From NCBI GenBank assembly GCA_011947345.1, contig JAAVTG010000542.1:248001-312000 (forward strand): DNA of 64,000 nt, written 5' to 3'. The notes beneath the pieces are model-generated. The model did no database searches and was not told the origin of the DNA. It saw nothing but the letters and a program-made list of their open reading frames with translations. This stretch comes from Phytophthora quininea. Lineage: Eukaryota; Oomycota; Peronosporomycetes; Peronosporales; Peronosporaceae. The stretch's first letter is position 1; every line of letters begins with the position of its first letter. A program made the translations under genes and the position numbers. Shown one piece after another: positions 34,280-44,726 of this stretch.

Positions 34280-35724
34280 TGGTGCGGGTCTGCGTTTTGG
34301 TTTGGGCTGTTGCTGTTGCTGTTGCTGTTGGCTGTTGGGTCATGGCACTCCTGTTGCCGCGTCAACTGAGCGAACAGTGTGGCGATGAAGAGGTCCCCAG
34401 CAGCAGCAGCAGCAGGAGGCGGTGGCGTCGTCGTCACGGAAGCAGAGCAATCGACGAAGCGTGCCACTGCAACGACAACAAGCGAGCAGCGCATCGATTG
34501 TCGTGGACGGACGCACATCCTGTCGTGGTGGTCGACGAGACTCGTCCGCGAAGCCAGATGCCGCAGAGGAGTTGACCCCGCCACCGCTCCGCATGGTCGT
34601 CCGCAAAGGCTTGCCTTGATCGCCTTGCTTGCCTTACCCCACTGTGTTGGTTTTGATCGCCTGCTCTGTTCGTCCATACGACGCGTCGATCAATCGATCG
34701 AGGATCCGAGCGTGAGAGCGCTTTTTAGGGTCGGTCACCTGACAGGTTGCTGCTGTGTAAAATATCTCCCAGCACCTGTCAATCGGTGCTGCAGTGATCT
34801 GCACCAGGTGGCGACTACTCCAAGCCCACATACTCGCGGACACAAACTCGGCGTCAAACAGCAAAAGACCAAACGAACGGCGTGGTGACCGCTCCGAGCG
34901 AATCTTCCCAGCTACCAACTCGGCGCTTCTCTCTGTCCGTCGTGCTGAGACGGCTGCATCTTTGCCCAGCTAGTATAGTCAAGTAATTGCTGTAAACTAG
35001 TATTGCTGAGCCACGACACGACGCCCTCTCGCCGTAGATCCATGTGCTTTAAGGGGAATAGGCCTTACCTGTCGCGACTCAGCGTGCCAGGCACTTTGTG
35101 TCGAGCGTTGCGTCCCTGGAGGCAGCGATCGATTGATTCTCCTGGCGCTAGGATTTGTCGTGCTACACGATTCGTGTTTTGAGCGGCAGCAGAAATGGAC
35201 TCCTCGACCGTCTGGCGCGCAGAGTAAGGTTGCACCCGAGGCACGCGAGGAGCGTCGCCCGCTTTCGCTTTTGGGTCGATGCCTGCAACGGCCGATCGAA
35301 ATTCACCACCACGGCGGCTACTTCAGCCATCGACCGCCTGCAGTCGCATCACACACCACACCGTGCTGGCTGGCCGACGGCAATACTCGCAAGATCGATC
35401 AGCCTGGCCAATTAATTCGCTTGACCTTAATCCGATGGATAGCTGCGGTGGTCGAGCGATTAAATGACGCATGGTTGAGATCGCCGATGACTACCGTAGT
35501 CACTACGCTGGTATGGCGGCGTGACTAGCAAAACAGCAGGACTGCGAGAAGGTGCGCCGCCGTCCGCCGCGATTTGCTGCTCGAAGAACGCGCACCTCTG
35601 TCAAGTCAAGTGGGCCCGACCTCAAATGCGTCCTGTCCTGCCGTTAATCCAGTGGACGAGGTAAGACCTTGGTTCAGGGGTGCAGACGTTTCTTGCACCA
35701 ATCGCACTATAATACGCTAGCCAC

Positions 35725-35755
35725 GACGCAAAGGTATTGGTAATGCCTTTGCGTC
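35725..35755. repeat. Palindrome of the array unit (L2 copy)
   Basis: Same 14-base arms as in L1 with two differences near the loop (GGT loop and TGCC). Confidence 0.65.
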
Positions 35756-36111
35756 ATGGGTAGCGTGCTTTGACCTAGTGGGCCGCATCAGCTGCTCGTT
35801 CGCCAGCATTTCGGTAGTCGACAGGACGCTACATGTACGTGAGCTCAAAGTAAAAGTACCAACGTTAGATGAGAGCGTTTCCAAGCATGAGTTCGAAGGA
35901 TGAGTTCCAAACATGAGTTCCAAACATGCGTTCCAAACATGAGTTCCAAACATCTAGCTTTCTATTTCGATTCCGAATAAACGATTCAACCACGACACGA
36001 AGGAGGGACTACTGTAAACCGACTGCAAACCGACCAACAGAACACACTCGACTCGCACAAGAGCCGGCGGCAGAGTAAAATGACCACAGAGATCGCGAGG
36101 TCGCGCACGCC

Positions 36112-36559
36112 TTACGCATAGGTGACGGTGCTGGTGGAGTACTGGCAGAGCGAGCCCGACGGACCGGCGCCCAGCTCCTTGGGCTCGCCCGACGTGGAGC
36201 CCTGTGACCACGCGCACACGTCGATCTTCTTGCCCTTGATCTTGACGTTCTCGATGGTGGCCTGGTCGCCCCAGTTCTTGTTCACCGTCACGAGGCTCTT
36301 CTTGCCGTTCACGGCGTACACGTTCTTGACGCTCACCTTGCGCGACTTGCCGCCGCACGTGCCGCACGAGCGGTAGAGCTTGCCGAAGTCCTCGGCGTAG
36401 AAGCCCTCGATGGTGACGGTGCCCAGGCCGTTGTGCTGCACCACCTTGTCCTCGGCCTTGCGTGCGCCGCCGCCGATCACCTTGGACACGCTGCTGGCCG
36501 ACCCGCCCTTGATGCTCAGCGCGTCCTCGCACACGTCGTCCCACCACACGTTCTGGATC
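36112..36559 (-). pseudogene. Pectate lyase copy L2, 3' part cut by a retrotransposon
   Basis: Matches the last 149 codons (from IQNVWWDDVC to the stop) of the intact copies without change, and ends exactly at the retrotransposon LTR at 36,560. The 5' part continues at 41,568. Confidence 0.95.
36555..36559. repeat. Target-site duplication, left copy (GGATC)
   Basis: GGATC precedes the 5' LTR here and follows the 3' LTR at 41,568-41,572. Intact lyase copies have it once. Confidence 0.9.
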
Positions 36560-36724
36560 TGTGGCGCAGGAACATTCCCAGACTTGAAACACCTCCAGAA
36601 ACAACCCCAGAGAGCAACCGCTAGAGCGGTTGCCAACGACTAGAGCAGCAGCAGTTGTAACTACCGCAACCTTAAACCTCTAATACACTCACTATTGAAT
36701 TCGCCTTCAGCCCAAGAAACCACA
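36560..36724 (+). repeat. 5' LTR of the Ty3/gypsy element
   Basis: 165 bases beginning TGTGG and ending CCACA. It differs from the 3' LTR by one base (GTAACTACC versus GTAACCACC), which indicates a recent insertion. An 18-base perfect hairpin, CAACCGCT-AG-AGCGGTTG, lies at 36,615-36,632. Confidence 0.95.
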
Positions 36725-36786
36725 AAGTATACTTTGGTTGCGAGCAGTTCGCAATCGATAGTCAAGAAGATCAAGAGTGATCAAGG

Positions 36787-37725
36787 ATGTCGCGCTTCCG
36801 GCTGGAAAGCGACGGCGACGCAGAGATGACCGTGCCACAGCCCATATATGAGTATATTGGGCCTCCAAAGTTAGTGGAGTGAGATCAAGCTTCACTGGTG
36901 AAGTGGCGCAGGGCTCGAGCGCAGTACGAGACGAACATTCGAGAGCGGTGTGAAACAACGGGCGAGGACTACGAGGTTGTGGTGCGAAGCGTGCGCTACG
37001 CCATAGATCCAGAGTTGTTGAAGTTCTTGGCAACGTACGAGATCGGCAAAGATGAAGAGCTCATTACCGATGACGACATTATGACCAAGGTCAAGGAGAG
37101 ATGCGAGACGACTAATCGCGACTTCTTGGCTAAACCCTCCGCACTGTTCGCTCAACAATTGAAAATGGACTTGTTGATCAAGGACGTGCCCGATAGAGTG
37201 TCTAGATACTTCAGGCAGTTCGAGAAAATTATTGCGGACAATGGTTTTCAGGAGCATCTAGGACGAGGTTCACCGACAGACGACAACTACGTAGCACGCA
37301 TGAAGCAGCGGACCAAGATTTTGGTAGATAACCTCGCACCGCCCATGCTACGTGACGAAATCAAAGGAATGCTGGAACTAGTAAAGTTTCGACACATCAG
37401 GACCAACGATCAATTGCTGTACAAGTTGATCCTGGAGCGCGCTGAGCTGCAGCAGCTATTCTTCAACAGATTCCGAAAGCAGGACGCGGAGGCAGCTGCC
37501 AGGCCAAGCACTCGCAAGGGTGGAAGACCCGAAACTACAGCAGGTAGTAAGCGAGCGCCAGCTCATGCTACAAAAGAGGGCAAAGCAAAACCGAGCGCAA
37601 CTGAGCCGGCCTCGACAAAGCCTGCCGCACCAGCGCCAAAACAGCCACCACCACGGGATGGGTGTTTACACTGCAAGGAGATCACTGGATGAGAGATTGC
37701 CCGACCGCCACGGCAGAAGATAAGG
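36787..37725 (+). CDS. Retrotransposon Gag with zinc knuckle
   Basis: Starts MSRFRLESDGDAEMTVPQ. An in-frame TGA at 36,880-36,882 stands where Trp would fit (LVE-stop-DQASLVKW). The body is polar and helical (RRARAQYETNIRERCETTGE, FQEHLGRGSPTDDNYVARMK) with a Pro/Ala/Lys-rich linker. A CX2CX3HX4C zinc knuckle (CLHCKGDHWMRDC) is read across a frame break near 37,680 that needs one extra G. The knuckle would bind the element's RNA during packaging. Confidence 0.8.
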
Positions 37726-38498
37726 AAACTGCGTGGACATCGCAGAAAACCAAGACCACGAAAGTAAAACGTGCCGCCGTTCGCCGCCACCACGAGCATG
37801 AACTTGGCGAAGAGCGCAAGCCGGCCGTCAAAGCTTCTGACGAAGATGATTACACGGTGCTGATCAATGGAGTGGTGGAGCTATCAATGTGTCCCGACAC
37901 AGGAGCAGATAAGTCAATCCTTCCGGCTACAGCAGTCACGCAGATTCAAGCGATGGGACGTACGCTTGAGGTTAAGAAGCTGCCAGTTCCAGAACCAGTA
38001 GAAGGGCTCGGCGGCAAAATTACCATGTGTCATACAGGCACCCAGATCGACGTGCAGATCAGAACGTCGGCAGGCCCAGTCAATCTGTACAAGCTGGACT
38101 GTCTGATAGTCGAGGACGAGAAGCAGTTCTTGCTGAGCAAAACGGTGATGAAGCGCCTAGGTATCGATGTCAAGCGGGCGTTTGAACAGTTAGCCAATAC
38201 TAGCATTGAGCTCAACCACGATGACTTACCTGATGAGCCCGAAGTTGGAGCGATAGTTGACGAGGAGATCGAGCAAGAGCTCGAACGCATGTGTGCAGAA
38301 GTCAGCGCAGTGCTGAAAGATGACCAGTACACGGAGTTTCGGGATGATGTTATCAAGCTTAGCAGGGAGTTTAAACGGCTGTGGAGAACCAAGATCGGGC
38401 CGGATGAACCAGCGCTGGTGGAGCCACTCGTAGTAACCTTGAAGAAAGGAGAGGAACCGGTACGCTGCAAACCGCGCAGATACCCCCAGCCCAGCTAA
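37726..38498 (+). CDS. Retrotransposon aspartic protease region of Pol
   Basis: Contains the retropepsin active site in MCPDTGADKSILPATAV (Asp codon 37,896-37,898), downstream strand VQIRTSAGPVNLYKLDCLIV and a spacer with LSKTVMKRLGID. The frame ends at a stop just before the RT block; adding one base near 38,490 continues into YPPAQLKFLDEHV. Confidence 0.85.
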
Positions 38499-39574
38499 AA
38501 TTTCTCGATGAGCACGTCGCTCAGTTGTTAAAATATGGATTCGTAAGGAAGAACAACCTCAGCAAATGGGCCTCCAACGCTGTGCCTGTACAGAAAGCAG
38601 ATAGCAAAGATGAATTCCGCGTGACCAACAACTACATCAAGGTGAACAGCAAGACAGTACCTATCGCTGGGACGATGCCACACTTTTCGATCATCCTGAA
38701 GTTTGTTGCCGGTGTCAAATTCATTGCAAAGTTTGATATGTTCAAAGGCTTCTGGCAGATAATGCTTGCCGAAGAATGCCAAGAAATGTTCAGCTTTATG
38801 ACTCAGGATGGAGTTTACACACCAACGCGGGTACCGCAGGGTGCAACGGATTCTCCACTGCACTTCCAGAACCAAATGCAGACGGTCTACAGGGTGCTAT
38901 TGTACAAGGGTGCTCTCATTTGGATCGACGACATCATAATCTACGGCAGAACGGAAGAAGAGTTTCTGGCCAACCTTAGGATGTTTTACGAGCTAACCGC
39001 CAAGAACCGCTTGAAACTCATATCAAAGAAGAGCGTCCTCATGGCGTTTGAAGTATCCTGGTGCGGCCGAATTATTGACGGACAAGGAGTTCGTCAAGAC
39101 CCAGAGCGTCTGTCAGCTTTGGTATCGCTACCGCTACCGCAAACAGCAGCCGACCTACAACGATTTCCATGCGCCTGTAATTGGGTTCGCGATAGTATCG
39201 TGGACTTCGCTCGAGTATTTGAGCCGATGCAGTCTAAGTTGAATAGCGCCTTGGAAAATCGCAGCAGGAACAAATACTCAGCTAAAGCAGTATCTCTGAC
39301 TTGGAGTGACAGTGAACGAACAGCATACTCACACGCGCTGCAAAGCATCGCAGCTTCCGCTAAGCTCTATTTTCCTGAAGATGAGGCCACAATTTGCTTG
39401 TTGACCGATGCCAGTGACTATGGCTGGTCAATAATCCTGACCCAAGTACGCAAATGGAAGCAGGATACCGCTGTTAAAAATCAAGAGCACGAACTACTCA
39501 TCTGTCAGGGTGGCGTCTTCCGAGGAGCACAAATTCACTGGTCTGTAGTAGAGAGAGGCCTACCCAGTGATTAG
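38499..39574 (+). CDS. Retrotransposon reverse transcriptase and RNase H region
   Basis: RT blocks in order: SKWASNAVPVQKADSKDEFR, FIAKFDMFKGFWQIML, VPQGATDSPLHFQNQM and the catalytic LIWIDDIIIYGR (codons 38,921-38,932, IDD in place of YVDD). RNase H follows with CLLTDASDYGWSIIL. The frame ends early near 39,555 in a GA run; two missing bases would join it to AYPVIRACISLDYIL of the next frame. Confidence 0.88.
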
Positions 39575-41384
39575 AGCCTGCATCTCGCTCGACTATATTT
39601 TGGAGAGAGAAGGAGGGTTCAAGGCATTTTGCGATCATTCAAACCTAATCCAAATATTCTCTCCATCGGAGGATGTCAAGAAACACACGCGGGGAAAACT
39701 ACTTAAATGGGCGCTGCGTATGTCGTGTTTAAGATACACGATAGAACATATTGATGGCGAGCGAAATTTGTGGGCCGACATCGTCTCAAGATGGTTGCCG
39801 ACTGGATCCGCGCAGGAAAACACTGTCGTGCAGGTAAAAGCAGCTCGAGTACAGAGCCAAACCACCTTATCCAGACTCAGACCGCTTCAAGACGATGCAT
39901 TCGAATGGCCAACTCTCGAAGCAATCAAGAAAGCCCAGCATGCAGCCGAAACCCCAAGCGCAGAGTTTGCAGTGAACGAACAAGGCGTATGGACAGCAGC
40001 AGGTAAAATTTGGCTGCCATCAAGCGATGAAAACCTGATCTTACGAGTGATGATCACGGCTCACTGCGGAACTCGAGCTCACCGTGGAGTAGACGCTATA
40101 CTGCAACTACTCGAGGATGAATTTGTGATCGATAATGTGCGGATTCGTGTGGAAAATTTCGTATCACAGTGCTTGCTCTGTAAGCATGTGAAAGGAGGAA
40201 AGCTGATTCAACGTCCATGGAACAGCACGCACGCAGCTACCAGGCGCAACGAACTTCTCCACATGGATTTCTTGTATATGGGTAAAAGTTACGGGGCCGC
40301 GCAATATTTGCTTGTACTTAAAGATGATCTGTCACACTACTGTGAACTAGTAGCATGCGAGAGTGCAAACGGTTTAGTGGCAGCATCTGCAGTCCTAGAC
40401 TGGTACAAGAGATTCGGTTTACCCGAGATGTGGGTCTCGGATAATGGATCTCACTTCCGCAACACGCTCATGGAGGATCTAAAGAGCAGACTGGGATCGC
40501 AGCAGCGCTTTGTACCGGTATACACTCCATGGCTCAATGGAACTGCAGAGAGAGTCAATCGGGATATCCTCCAAGTCGTTCGCGTATTGCTGCTCGAGTT
40601 TCAACTGGACTCGAGGAACTGGGAGTTTTTGTTGCCTGTCGTGCAATCAAATCTCAACCAAACCCCAGTTCGATCGCTCATGGGAAAATCTCCCATGGAA
40701 GTTTTCACTGGACTACAACGTGACCCGGTGATCAACGTGATTTTGAAACCCAGTCCACGAGCAGGAGTATTTGAAGTTGTTCAAGGGTCTACAGACTCCT
40801 CCGCTGCCCAACTTGAAGCTCTTCGTTCGAGTCTTCAAGAGCTGCACGCAGACGTAGTAGATGCAAAAGAGCGCCGACGTCTCCAACAACAAGCAGCGAA
40901 GAAGGGCCGAGAATGCACCTTCTCCGTCGGAGATTTTGTGCTTTGGTCAAGGGCAGACCCGCGAATGCCAGGCCAGAAGCTGATGGTTCGATGGGTGGGG
41001 CCCTTTCGAATCGTCGAAGAACTCCCGACCAGTTTCATGATTGAGCATTTGCTTACGGGTGAAAACTTCGACGTGCACGCCATAAGACTGAAACACTACG
41101 CAGACAGCATGCTCGAGGTGACAGAAGAACTAAAGCATCACGTCGCACTTCAGGGTATCAACCTTGGTGTTCGAGCAGTATACAATGGAAGATACAATCG
41201 CCGGACCAAGGAGTGGGAGTTGCTAGTAAGCTGGAAAGGCTTAGAAGACACTGAAGATTCGTGGGAAGCATTCGACAGCATCTACAAAGCAGCGGCAGAA
41301 TTGGTGACAGCATACGTGGACAACTGCAGCGACAACGGCATCAAGAAACACTTGAAAACCATCCAACAGGACAATCAGGTGTAG
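39567..41384 (+). CDS. Retrotransposon RNase H end, integrase and chromodomain
   Basis: 605 residues. The RNase H end contains AFCDHSNLIQIF and HIDGERNLWADIVSRW. Integrase has the HHCC zinc finger (THCGTRAHRGVD region and CLLCKHVKGG) and a DD35E core: LLHMDFLYMG, WVSDNGSHFRN and NGTAERVNRD. A C-terminal chromodomain reads YNRRTKEWELLVSWKGLEDT followed by DSWEAFDSI. Chromodomains guide integration toward particular chromatin, so this element is a chromovirus-like Ty3/gypsy member. Confidence 0.9.
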   Translation: MIRACISLDYILEREGGFKAFCDHSNLIQIFSPSEDVKKHTRGKLLKWALRMSCLRYTIEHIDGERNLWADIVSRWLPTGSAQENTVVQVKAARVQSQTTLSRLRPLQDDAFEWPTLEAIKKAQHAAETPSAEFAVNEQGVWTAAGKIWLPSSDENLILRVMITAHCGTRAHRGVDAILQLLEDEFVIDNVRIRVENFVSQCLLCKHVKGGKLIQRPWNSTHAATRRNELLHMDFLYMGKSYGAAQYLLVLKDDLSHYCELVACESANGLVAASAVLDWYKRFGLPEMWVSDNGSHFRNTLMEDLKSRLGSQQRFVPVYTPWLNGTAERVNRDILQVVRVLLLEFQLDSRNWEFLLPVVQSNLNQTPVRSLMGKSPMEVFTGLQRDPVINVILKPSPRAGVFEVVQGSTDSSAAQLEALRSSLQELHADVVDAKERRRLQQQAAKKGRECTFSVGDFVLWSRADPRMPGQKLMVRWVGPFRIVEELPTSFMIEHLLTGENFDVHAIRLKHYADSMLEVTEELKHHVALQGINLGVRAVYNGRYNRRTKEWELLVSWKGLEDTEDSWEAFDSIYKAAAELVTAYVDNCSDNGIKKHLKTIQQDNQV

Positions 41385-41402
41385 TCAAGTCTTCGGGGGC
41401 AG

Positions 41403-41567
41403 TGTGGCGCAGGAACATTCCCAGACTTGAAACACCTCCAGAAACAACCCCAGAGAGCAACCGCTAGAGCGGTTGCCAACGACTAGAGCAGCAGCAGTTG
41501 TAACCACCGCAACCTTAAACCTCTAATACACTCACTATTGAATTCGCCTTCAGCCCAAGAAACCACA
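41403..41567 (+). repeat. 3' LTR of the Ty3/gypsy element
   Basis: 165 bases, TGTGG...CCACA, one mismatch to the 5' LTR; followed directly by the GGATC duplication. Confidence 0.95.
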
Positions 41568-41909
41568 GGATCGTGCAGCCGCTCTGCTCGCAGTGGACGC
41601 CCTCCATTTGGTTCTTGCCGATGATCACGTTCTTGAGGGCGCCACCGGCCTCCACGAGGAACACGGCCGTGTCCTTGCCGCTCTCCTTCTGCTCGCCACA
41701 CTTGATGTCGGACCGCTCGTACGTCTTCATGCCGCCGTCGAAGACCTCGCCCTTCTTGACGGTGTACGGCTTGAGTACGCGACGGTTCCCTTGCTGGAGG
41801 GCCACGAACCCGAGGGCATGGCGGCGGCCTCAGAGCGCATGGAGGCGGCATTGGCGACGACCGAGGTGGCGACGAGCGCGACGGCGACGGCGGAGAAGGC
41901 GTTGACCAT
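41568..41909 (-). pseudogene. Pectate lyase copy L2, 5' part beyond the retrotransposon
   Basis: Corresponds to the start codon (41,909) through the Thr-Ile codons before the insertion. Besides the insertion it lacks one G near 41,773 (GGCTTGAGTACG against GGCTTGGAGTACG), which shifts the frame, and has a Thr to Ala change (GGCGCC). So this copy is dead independently of the element, or the base is an assembly loss. Confidence 0.92.
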
Positions 41910-41972
41910 GGCTGGAGTGGTTGGTGGGGTAGTAGTTGGAGTAGTTGCTGCTGGTAGCTTGCTGCGGGGAGC

Positions 41973-41991
41973 GCGAATTGAACAATGAGAG
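41973..41991 (-). promoter_or_regulatory. Oomycete initiator/flanking promoter element, disrupted lyase copy L2
   Basis: Identical to the other copies (CTCTCATTGTTCAATTCGC on the minus strand), so the disrupted copy may still be transcribed. Confidence 0.55.
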
Positions 41992-43439
41992 TGGTGCGGG
42001 TCTGCGTTTTGGTTTGGGCTGTTGCTGTTGCTGTTGCTGTTGGCTGTTGGGTCATGGCACTCCTGTTGCCGCGTCAACTGAGCGAACAGTGTGGCGATGA
42101 AGAGGTCCCCAGCAGCAGCAGCAGCAGCAGGAGGCGGTGGCGTCGTCGTCACGGAAGCAGAGCAATCGACGAAGCGTGCCACTGCAACGACAACAAGCGA
42201 GCAGCGCATCGATTGTCGTGGACGGACGCACATCCTGTCGTGGTGGTCGACGAGACTCGTCCGCGAAGCCAGATGCCGCAGAGGAGTTGACCCCGCCACC
42301 GCTCCGCATGGTCGTCCGCAAAGGCTTGCCTTGATCGCCTTGCTTGCCTTACCCCACTGTGTTGGTTTTGATCGCCTGCTCTGTTCGTCCATACGACGCG
42401 TCGATCAATCGATCGAGGATCCGAGCGTGAGAGCGCTTTTTAGGGTCGGTCACCTGACAGGTTGCTGCTGTGTAAAATATCTCCCAGCACCTGTCAATCG
42501 GTGCTGCAGTGATCTGCACCAGGTGGCGACTACTCCAAGCCCACATACTCGCGGACACAAACTCGGCGTCAAACAGCAAAAAGACCAAACGAACGGCGTG
42601 GTGACCGCTCCGAGCGAATCTTCCCAGCTACCAACTCGGCGCTTCTCTCTGTCCGTCGTGCTGAGACGGCTGCATCTTTGCCCAGCTAGTATAGTCAAGT
42701 AATTGCTGTAAACTAGTATTGCTGAGCCACGACACGACGCCCTCTCGCCGTAGATCCATGTGCTTCAAGGGGAATAGGCCTTACCTGTCGCGACTCAGCG
42801 TGCCAGGCACTTTGTGTCGAGCGTTGCGTCCCTGGAGGCAGCGATCGATTGATTCTCCTGGCGCTAGGATTTGTCGTGCTACACGATTCGTGTTTTGAGC
42901 GGCAGCAGAAATGGACTCCTCGACCGTCTGGCGCGCAGAGTAAGGTTGCACCCGAGGCACGCGAGGAGCGTCGCCCGCTTTCGCTTTTGGGTCGATGCCT
43001 GCAACGGCCGATCGAAATTCACCACCACGGCGGCTACTTCAGCCATCGACCGCCTGCAGTCGCATCACACACCACACCGTGCTGGCTGGCCGACGGCAAT
43101 ACTCGCAAGATCGATCAGCCTGGCCAATTAATTCGCTTGACCTTAATCCGATGGATAGCTGCGGTGGTCGAGCGATTAAATGACGCATGGTTGAGATCGC
43201 CGATGACTACCGTAGTCACTACGCTGGTATGGCGGCGTGACTAGCAAAACAGCAAGACTGCGAGAAGGTGCGCCGCCGTCCGCCGCGATTTGCTGCTCGA
43301 AGAACGCGCACCTCTGTCAAGTCAAGTGGGCCCGACCTCAAATGCGTCCTGTCCTGCCGTTAATCCAGTGGACGAGGTAAGACCTGGTTCAGGGGTGCAG
43401 ACGTTTCTTGCACCAATCGCACTATAATACGTTAGCCAC

Positions 43440-43470
43440 GACGCAAAGGTATTGATAATACCTTTGCGTC
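43440..43470. repeat. Palindrome of the array unit (L3 copy), perfect 14-base arms
   Basis: GACGCAAAGGTATT, loop GAT, and the exact complement. Confidence 0.75.
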
Positions 43471-43801
43471 ATGGGTAGCGTGCTTTTGACCTAGTGGGCC
43501 GCATCAGCTGCTCGTTCGCCAGCATTTCGGTAGTCGACAGGACGCTACATGTACGTGAGCTCAAAGTAAAAGTACCAACGTTAGATGAGAGCGTTTCCAA
43601 GCATGAGTTCGAAGCATGAGTTCCAAACATGAGTTCCAAACATCTAGCTTTCTATTTCGATTCCGAATAAACGATTCAACCACGACACGAAGGAGGGACT
43701 ACTGTAAACCGACTGCAAACCGACCAACAGAACACACTCGACTCGCACAAGAGCCGGCGGCAGAGTAAAATGACCACAGAGATCGCGAGGTCGCGCACGC
43801 C

Positions 43802-44587
43802 TTACGCATAGGTGACGGTGCTGGTGGAGTACTGGCAGAGCGAGCCCGACGGACCGGCGCCCAGCTCCTTGGGCTCGCCCGACGTGGAGCCCTGTGACCA
43901 CGCGCACACGTCGATCTTCTTGCCCTTGATCTTGACGTTCTCGATGGTGGCCTGGTCGCCCCAGTTCTTGTTCACCGTCACGAGGCTCTTCTTGCCGTTC
44001 ACGGCGTACACGTTCTTGACGCTCACCTTGCGCGACTTGCCGCCGCACGTGCCGCACGAGCGGTAGAGCTTGCCGAAGTCCTCGGCGTAGAAGCCCTCGA
44101 TGGTGACGGTGCCCAGGCCGTTGTGCTGCACCACCTTGTCCTCGGCCTTGCGTGCGCCGCCGCCGATCACCTTGGACACGCTGCTGGCCGACCCGCCCTT
44201 GATGCTCAGCGCGTCCTCGCACACGTCGTCCCACCACACGTTCTGGATCGTGCAGCCGCTCTGCTCGCAGTGGACGCCCTCCATTTGGTTCTTGCCGATG
44301 ATCACGTTCTTGAGGGTGCCACCGGCCTCCACGAGGAACACGGCCGTGTCCTTGCCGCTCTCCTTCTGCTCGCCACACTTGATGTCGGACCGCTCGTACG
44401 TCTTCATGCCGCCGTCGAAGACCTCGCCCTTCTTGACGGTGTACGGCTTGGAGTACGCGACGGTTCCCTTGCTGGAGGGCCACGAACCCGAGGGCATGGC
44501 GGCGGCCTCAGAGCGCATGGAGGCGGCATTGGCGACGACCGAGGTGGCGACGAGCGCGACGGCGACGGCGGAGAAGGCGTTGACCAT
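43802..44587 (-). CDS. Pectate lyase, family PL3, copy L3 (intact)
   Basis: 261 residues, protein identical to copy L1. Promoter element at 44,651-44,669. The leader carries five copies of the AACAGC-type repeat (one more than L1), so copies differ in UTR microsatellites rather than in protein. Confidence 0.93.
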   Translation of the reverse strand: MVNAFSAVAVALVATSVVANAASMRSEAAAMPSGSWPSSKGTVAYSKPYTVKKGEVFDGGMKTYERSDIKCGEQKESGKDTAVFLVEAGGTLKNVIIGKNQMEGVHCEQSGCTIQNVWWDDVCEDALSIKGGSASSVSKVIGGGARKAEDKVVQHNGLGTVTIEGFYAEDFGKLYRSCGTCGGKSRKVSVKNVYAVNGKKSLVTVNKNWGDQATIENVKIKGKKIDVCAWSQGSTSGEPKELGAGPSGSLCQYSTSTVTYA

Positions 44588-44650
44588 GGCTGGAGTGGTT
44601 GGTGGGGTAGTAGTTGGAGTAGTTGCTGCTGGTAGCTTGCTGCGGGGAGC

Positions 44651-44669
44651 GCGAATTGAACAATGAGAG
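44651..44669 (-). promoter_or_regulatory. Oomycete initiator/flanking promoter element, lyase copy L3
   Basis: CTCTCATTGTTCAATTCGC on the minus strand, about 64-82 bases upstream of the ATG. Confidence 0.6.
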
Positions 44670-44695
44670 TGGTGCGGGTCTGCGTTTTGGTTTGG

Positions 44696-44726
<31 letters not shown>

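Larger units (their letters stand above)
36560..41567 (+). mobile_element. Complete chromodomain Ty3/gypsy LTR retrotransposon inserted in lyase copy L2
   Basis: About 5.0 kb with 165-bp LTRs, 5-bp target duplication and the Ty3/gypsy gene order gag-protease-reverse transcriptase-RNase H-integrase-chromodomain. A possible primer-binding site (TGGTTGCGAGCAG) starts about 8 bases after the 5' LTR, and a short purine stretch (GGGGGCAG) precedes the 3' LTR. It lies in the plus direction, opposite to the lyase it interrupts. Coding regions contain one in-frame TGA and several breaks with the sign of missing bases. Confidence 0.95.

Noticed and set aside
33412..34677. 421-residue version of the lyase starting 160 codons upstream
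   Set aside because: The extra part is Ser/Asn/Thr-rich leader with microsatellites and lies mostly upstream of the initiator motif; the start at 34,197 gives a clean signal peptide.
35133..35528. 131-residue plus-strand frame conserved in all units
   Set aside because: Conserved only because the whole unit is duplicated. The readable similarity is to a Tc1/mariner transposase in mixed frames, not to this frame.
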